64,000 nt of DNA from Anniella stebbinsi. Lineage: Eukaryota; Chordata; Lepidosauria; Squamata; Anniellidae. Below the pieces are notes generated by a model. That model worked only from the letters and a program-made list of their open reading frames with translations, ran no database searches and was not told the origin of the DNA. Below are positions 62,795 through 64,000 of this stretch, piece by piece. The stretch lies in assembly GCA_029215795.1 (NCBI GenBank), contig JARDYH010000001.1, forward strand, positions 5,884,001 to 5,948,000. Direction: 5' to 3'. Position numbers and translations under genes: made by a program. Positions within the stretch are counted from its first letter, which is position 1; every line of letters begins with the position of its first letter.

Positions 62795-62895
62795 CTAAGG
62801 GAGCTATCCAAGGTGCGAAGCTGCCTGGTTCTGACTGAAACCCAGAGTGGATTCACCGCTCCACTGACATCAAGACACCAGCCTCTGCTGACAGA
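62795..62895 (+). repeat. unassigned ~95-bp repeat (GGATTCACC family), copy 4
   Basis: AAGGGAGCTATCCAAGGTGC, TGGTTCTGACTGAAACCCAG, AGTGGATTCACCGCTCCACT and GACATCAAGACACCAGCC. Confidence 0.55.
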
Positions 62896-63949
62896 CTGGC
62901 CAAGAGATAGAAGCCAGTTAGTTTGGTTTTTTATAGATTGGGGTGGGGAACTTTGGGAGATCTGAGGGCCATTATCTACCCCTGGACTTCTGCCCCTGTG
63001 GTCTGCAGACTCCCCAAAAATTATGATTGATGATGATGATGATGATGTAAAAATGGTGTCTAGAGCACTACGGAGTGCTAAAATAAATCAAATATAGCTT
63101 GTTTGCAAAGAAGCTAGATTTTACGTTTTTGGCACTACGTAGGGCTCCGGACACTTTTTTTTCCCCAGTACATTTTTTAAAAAAAACTTTGGAGGGCATA
63201 TGGGAGCACTGGGGAGGGTGCTGTATCTTTCCCACTCCTAGTCTAGATAGCCACGTACAGAGCTGAGATGACGAACTACAAAACTGTCCACCTTTCTTTG
63301 TCACGTCGCTTTCTCGCTCCCCCAACGCAGCAGACGTTCGGCACGTACCCCCCCAAAAATGCACCTCGACAGCTCTCGGTTTCCCATTGTTCAGTTGTTT
63401 CCTTAGAGATATTTGTCCCTCTCCGCAAATGAACATTTCTCTTGTGTATGTTTCTTTTAAAAAAAAGATCTTGTCTGCTTGACTCATAGCATAGACACGA
63501 GTTAACTGGAGAAATCTACCTGTGCTCTCAGCGAACAAAGCCGTTTCCGCACGACTTGAGAGAAGATTCCGGCACTGTTGCTAAGGGTGTCTTCAGCTGG
63601 GAGAGATGCTCATTGGAGAGATCCTGCTACTTTGCAAAATAATTGGTACCCTTCCTTCGTTTTCCGGATCCGTCAATGTGTCTCGTGCTCCCTCCCCTCC
63701 TTCTCTCTTTCTCTAACATGAGAATTATCCTCTGTCGTAACTTGCAACCCATGACTATAAAGTGAAAGGTTACAAGAATTCAAGAGCTCTGAGGAGATGC
63801 ACACTGCATGCATTGATTCTGGCGCGGGGATGTGTTTCCCTTTCCTACATCAACTTCATATTGATTGGGGCAACGGCCTTTGCCTTCATGATTTTGATGG
63901 CCGCCTTCCCATGACGCAGTCTTGAGTCCTTTTTGCCCTGACCCAAACA
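62896..63949. other. no gene supported
   Basis: (GAT)n at 63027-63047. A 156-codon minus-strand frame (63068-63538) has no domain. Unique sequence otherwise. Confidence 0.4.
63027..63047. repeat. (GAT)n microsatellite
   Basis: Seven or so GAT units. Confidence 0.8.
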
Positions 63950-64000
63950 TAGGCCATTTCTACACCAGCCCTTTTTCCCAGCTCGTCCCCGTGTGCTCCC
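63950..64000. mobile_element. hAT-like element, left end, cut by window edge
   Basis: CATAGGCCATTTCTACACC and CAGCCCTTTTTCCCAG match the terminus of 17691-18258 and 58648-59305. The rest lies outside the window. Confidence 0.48.

Overview
The window looks like intergenic or intronic DNA from a squamate reptile (lizard or snake). The strongest evidence is two well-formed SINEs with a tRNA-like head and the conserved tail of the Sauria SINE family (7612-7856 + and 52621-52869 -), plus a truncated third copy. They lie among sauropsid CR1 LINE 3' ends closing in ATTCTATG repeats, many L2-type LINE 3' ends, and several families of short palindromic DNA transposons, one with a clean 8-bp hAT-type target duplication. 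I found no host protein-coding exon, rRNA, functional tRNA gene or CRISPR array. The long open frames have no recognisable domains, no supporting splice signals, or fall inside repeats. The only peptides I recognise are L2 reverse-transcriptase C-termini.

Layout. 0-9 kb: two copies of a four-arm palindromic MITE (3.3 and 6.6 kb), a TATA-bearing LTR-like block (2.0-2.4 kb), a Sauria SINE, a hAT MITE with perfect target duplication (8.0-8.4 kb) and a CR1. 9-19 kb: further palindromic elements, CR1 at 13.4 kb, two GC-rich hAT-like elements, and an AT-rich unique tract at 12.1-12.6 kb. 19-31 kb: a LINE-rich block with an L3/CR1-like tail, an L2 with readable ORF2 end (20.1-20.8 kb), more L2 ends, a near-perfect 143-bp palindrome (28.8 kb) and a SINE split by a CR1 tail (29.7-30.0 kb). 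31-38.8 kb: mostly unique, candidate regulatory sequence with scattered MITEs and one LTR-like element. 38.9-41.0 kb: a run of three LTR-like blocks. 42-48 kb: L2 and CR1 on the minus strand, a duplicated 38-mer with a 15-bp hairpin. 49.9-51.3 kb: a nested structure, an inverted-repeat DNA element split by an LTR that is followed by an inverted piece of itself and is split again by a small inverted-repeat insert. 52-64 kb: SINE-in-SINE, hAT-like elements, a second small inverted-repeat insert with broken hammerhead-like cores (60.7 kb), and long unique tracts rich in TAAT motifs.

The unique tracts (notably 12.1-12.6, 22.2-22.6, 27.5-27.9, 32.6-33.2, 48.5-48.8 and 59.8-60.2 kb) have the base composition and motif style of conserved non-coding elements. 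Together with the lack of exons this suggests a gene-poor regulatory landscape or a large intron, but without cross-species alignment that is inference. The clearest unusual features are two palindromic inserts that resemble head-to-head remnants of Penelope-like, hammerhead-bearing ends, and the repeated nesting of one mobile element inside another. I did not find a convincing new biological system.
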